A stretch of DNA of 16,906 nucleotides from Bacteroidota bacterium (GTDB taxonomy: Bacteria > Bacteroidota > Ignavibacteria > SZUA-365 > JAADGX01). The notes under the pieces are model-generated. The model did no database searches and was not told the origin of the DNA. It was given only the letters and a program-made list of their open reading frames with translations. The stretch's first letter is position 1; each line of letters opens with the position of its first letter. The stretch is from contig JAJRXL010000031.1 of assembly GCA_024276335.1 (NCBI GenBank), positions 1 to 16,906 on the forward strand. The letters run 5' to 3'. Of this stretch, positions 14,663-16,906 are shown one piece after another. The translations under genes were made by a program, and so were the position numbers.

Positions 14663-16881
14663 GCCGGAGCCCCCGCGAGGTGATCCAGGGTAGCGATAAG
14701 ATTATCCTGATCAAAGGCACCCTTGACAATGTACGCATCCGCTCCAGCCTCAAGCCCCCTCTGCTGATCCGCCTCTTCAAACTTTGACGAGATAAGAACA
14801 ATTGGAACGGCGCACAGGTTTTTATCCAATTTCATGGCGCGAATGAGTTCCAACCCGTTCATTTCCGGCATTTCAATGTCAGACAATACCACATCGAAGT
14901 GCTCATTCCGAACGGCGTTGAGCGCATCGAGTCCATTATGAGCAGTATGGACGTCGTACCCCGACGACACAAGGATGTTTCGCAATAATTCGCGGGCAAT
15001 GAACGAATCGTCGACGACCAGAATTCTTCTCCGTTCCCGGTCGTTCTTCCCGCCAACCGCGCTGTTTACGATTGCACCGATTTCACCTGGTTCAATTTCC
15101 AAGGGATTGAGATACAGAGCGAGAGTCCCGTCAGGCAATATATTGATACCGGAATACAAGGTCATGGCGTTCAGCATCGGGTGCATGGGTTTCGTCATCA
15201 CTTCCATCTGCCCGTCGATGGCGGGAACGGAAAGGCATACTTTTTTCTTGCCTTTAAGCAAGATCAATCCGAACATTGCACGCCCGCGTTTTTCAAGCCC
15301 GAGCAAGTTATACAGGTCAACAACGGGCACGTACTCATCGTCGTATAAAAGACTGTCCTTCCCGTGAAACGCGGTAACCTCCTGATCTCTCAGCAAGACA
15401 ACTTTTTCAATGCTGCCGATGGGCAAGGAAAATTTCTTTCCCTCCACGCTGACAATCATAACCTTGGATAACGTCAGGGACGTGGGAACGATGAGCTGAA
15501 ACGTTGTTCCCATTCCTAATACCGATTCGACGTAGACTTCCCCGCCGAGCTGCTTGATGTTGGTCATCACCACGTCCATTCCCACGCCGCGCCCCGAAAC
15601 ATCGGTGACCATATCCCTGGTGGAAAATCCGGGCATGAAAATGTACTCGTAAATTTGTTCCGGCACCATGCGCTGTATTTCCTCCCGCGTTGCCAGACCG
15701 CGTGCGATCGCCGTTTCCTTTATCTTTTCCAATTCCAATCCCCGTCCGTCGTCCTGGAAAGTAATGACGAACGAATCTCCGCGAAGCTGAACGGAAATAA
15801 AGATAGTCCCGGTTTCGGTCTTTCCAGCGGCGATACGTTCGGAGGTTCCCTCCAATCCATGATCCACCGCATTGCGGAGAAGATGAACAAGAGGATCTTT
15901 CAATGCCTCGACGATTTTCCGATCCATTTCCACTTCCGTTCCCGATAACTCAAGCACGACCTGTTTGTTTTGCGAGCGGGCAAGGTCACGAAGGGTGCGG
16001 GCCAGGGTGTTCACGACCACGGAAAAGGGATACAGTTGCAAGTTTAGGGCTTCGCGGCTGAGTTCCTTTGCAATACTCGAACGATATGATGAATTCCGAT
16101 CAAGCTTTTGGAGAATCCGGGAAAGGTCATCTTCAGTCCTCGAAAGGGTTTTTGAAAATTCCTGGATACGGTTTCGCAATTCGCCCCCAACACCATTCGT
16201 AAGTTTTGCTTCCAGATCATGGATCAACCCCTGCCAGGTCCAGTATTGCTCACTGGACCGGCGGATGACTGCGGCTAACTCCGCCACGAGCTTTTCTTCA
16301 AGTCGGTGCGCAATTGACAGTTCGACCGATGAACCGGCGATAAAATCCAATTTGCTGATTTTAACCCGGATACTTTCCGGCGCCGCGCGCAAAATCGTGG
16401 ACCGGTTCTCCACGTGCGACGGTTGCCCGGAACCTTGCTGGGCAAGCGCTTCATTACCCGGGGGTTTTCCATTCCCTTTCTCCAGGATGGCGGTGAGCTC
16501 CCGTTCAATATTGTCACCGTGAAGCTCCTTTTGCCGACCTTCCCTGCACAGGGCAAACACTGAACCAAGGATATCGACCCCTTTGAGCAACCGGTCTATA
16601 TCCGCTGGGGTAACGTCTGAGGCGCGTTTTCCGATCGATGCAGTAAACGATTCGAGCTTGTGAGCCACCTTGCTGATAAGAGGGAAGAGATACGAACCAC
16701 CGCTGCCTTTTAGATTATGAAACGCTCGAAAGATCGAATTCAAACGCTCTTCGGACGAGTCGAATTCAAGCGCAAGTATCTCTTCCGCGAGTTCCTTTAC
16801 GTTTTCCGTTCCTTCTTCCAGAAACCATTGCTGCAATTTTCTAAATTCTTCGTCGTTGCTGAGTGGAGAAGATGCTCCCAC
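14659..16881 (-). CDS. cheA: Hybrid CheA histidine kinase with C-terminal receiver
   Basis: Sensor kinase of a chemosensory array. Domains in order, counted from GTG 16881: HPt (about 10-125; FRAFHNLKGSGG, phospho-acceptor H55), a Pro/Gly/Gln-rich linker (135-170), a long helical dimerisation region (171-305, beginning IRVKISKLDF, with an extended coiled coil), HATPase (N-box HLLRNAVDHG with N337; DDGRG 377-381; GRGVGMD 430-436), a CheW-like P5 domain (about 470-605), and a receiver (618-735; D624, D625, D668, K720). There is no P2 regulator-docking domain, and the built-in receiver resembles WspE/FrzE-type kinases. The start is uncertain: GTG 16881 has no Shine-Dalgarno and the frame stays open to the window edge, so the real start may lie outside. 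The stop overlaps cheB. Confidence 0.93.
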   Translation of the reverse strand: MGASSPLSNDEEFRKLQQWFLEEGTENVKELAEEILALEFDSSEERLNSIFRAFHNLKGSGGSYLFPLISKVAHKLESFTASIGKRASDVTPADIDRLLKGVDILGSVFALCREGRQKELHGDNIERELTAILEKGNGKPPGNEALAQQGSGQPSHVENRSTILRAAPESIRVKISKLDFIAGSSVELSIAHRLEEKLVAELAAVIRRSSEQYWTWQGLIHDLEAKLTNGVGGELRNRIQEFSKTLSRTEDDLSRILQKLDRNSSYRSSIAKELSREALNLQLYPFSVVVNTLARTLRDLARSQNKQVVLELSGTEVEMDRKIVEALKDPLVHLLRNAVDHGLEGTSERIAAGKTETGTIFISVQLRGDSFVITFQDDGRGLELEKIKETAIARGLATREEIQRMVPEQIYEYIFMPGFSTRDMVTDVSGRGVGMDVVMTNIKQLGGEVYVESVLGMGTTFQLIVPTSLTLSKVMIVSVEGKKFSLPIGSIEKVVLLRDQEVTAFHGKDSLLYDDEYVPVVDLYNLLGLEKRGRAMFGLILLKGKKKVCLSVPAIDGQMEVMTKPMHPMLNAMTLYSGINILPDGTLALYLNPLEIEPGEIGAIVNSAVGGKNDRERRRILVVDDSFIARELLRNILVSSGYDVHTAHNGLDALNAVRNEHFDVVLSDIEMPEMNGLELIRAMKLDKNLCAVPIVLISSKFEEADQQRGLEAGADAYIVKGAFDQDNLIATLDHLAGAPA

Positions 16882-16906
16882 GCCGCCAGTATGCTCCCCA
16901 CTTGCG

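Noticed and set aside
15965..16522. Plus-strand frame of 185 codons opposite cheA
   Set aside because: Arg/Ser-rich shadow of the CheA coiled-coil region; no motif, no ribosome-binding site.

Overview
The window is a stretch of bacterial chromosome with about 50% G+C and mostly Shine-Dalgarno-led genes. Several features fit the Bacteroidota/Chlorobiota/Ignavibacteria side of the FCB group: an S46-family dipeptidyl-peptidase made as a lipoprotein, a secreted thioredoxin-like DUF255 (YyaL) protein, a stand-alone HARE-HTH protein, a PepD-type dipeptidase and a multi-PAS hybrid histidine kinase. That placement is an inference from gene content; there is no rRNA or other marker here. I saw no tRNA, rRNA, CRISPR array, insertion sequence or phage gene.

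Layout. Positions 1-665 (minus) hold the N-terminal part of a trehalose-phosphatase-like HAD protein with damaged catalytic motifs, running off the left edge. A 322-bp divergent spacer separates it from pepD (988-2457, plus), which ends in a clear terminator. A promoter-like region with inverted repeats precedes a small HARE-HTH gene (2677-2934). Next come the DUF255 gene and a SAM-dependent methyltransferase with a 4-nt ATGA overlap (3056-6036). Convergent to them is a small exported, Cys/His-rich protein of unknown function (6045-6437, minus). A divergent spacer with a good sigma-70-like promoter leads to a three-PAS hybrid histidine kinase (about 6720-9041), followed by the S46 peptidase lipoprotein (9167-11332). 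A strong bidirectional terminator (11355-11391) separates this from the minus-strand half.

The minus-strand half is read right to left. A chemosensory operon comes first: hybrid cheA-REC (14659-16881 or beyond the edge), cheB, cheW and a CheY-like response regulator, largely linked by 4-nt overlaps. serC (11464-12561) follows. CheA has no P2 domain and carries its own C-terminal receiver, as in the Wsp/Frz-type 'alternative function' systems rather than classical flagellar chemotaxis. No receptor or CheR is visible; they may lie outside the window.

The main points for a second look are: (i) the response regulator at 12757-13160 has a complete receiver domain, but its reading frame is cut off from every normal start codon by an in-frame stop or a one-base shift; (ii) the trehalose-phosphatase-like protein looks like a pseudoenzyme; (iii) the exported Cys/His-rich protein at 6045-6437 belongs to no family I recognise; (iv) inverted repeats lie in front of the HARE-HTH gene and of serC. 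I did not find a clear, wholly new multi-gene system.
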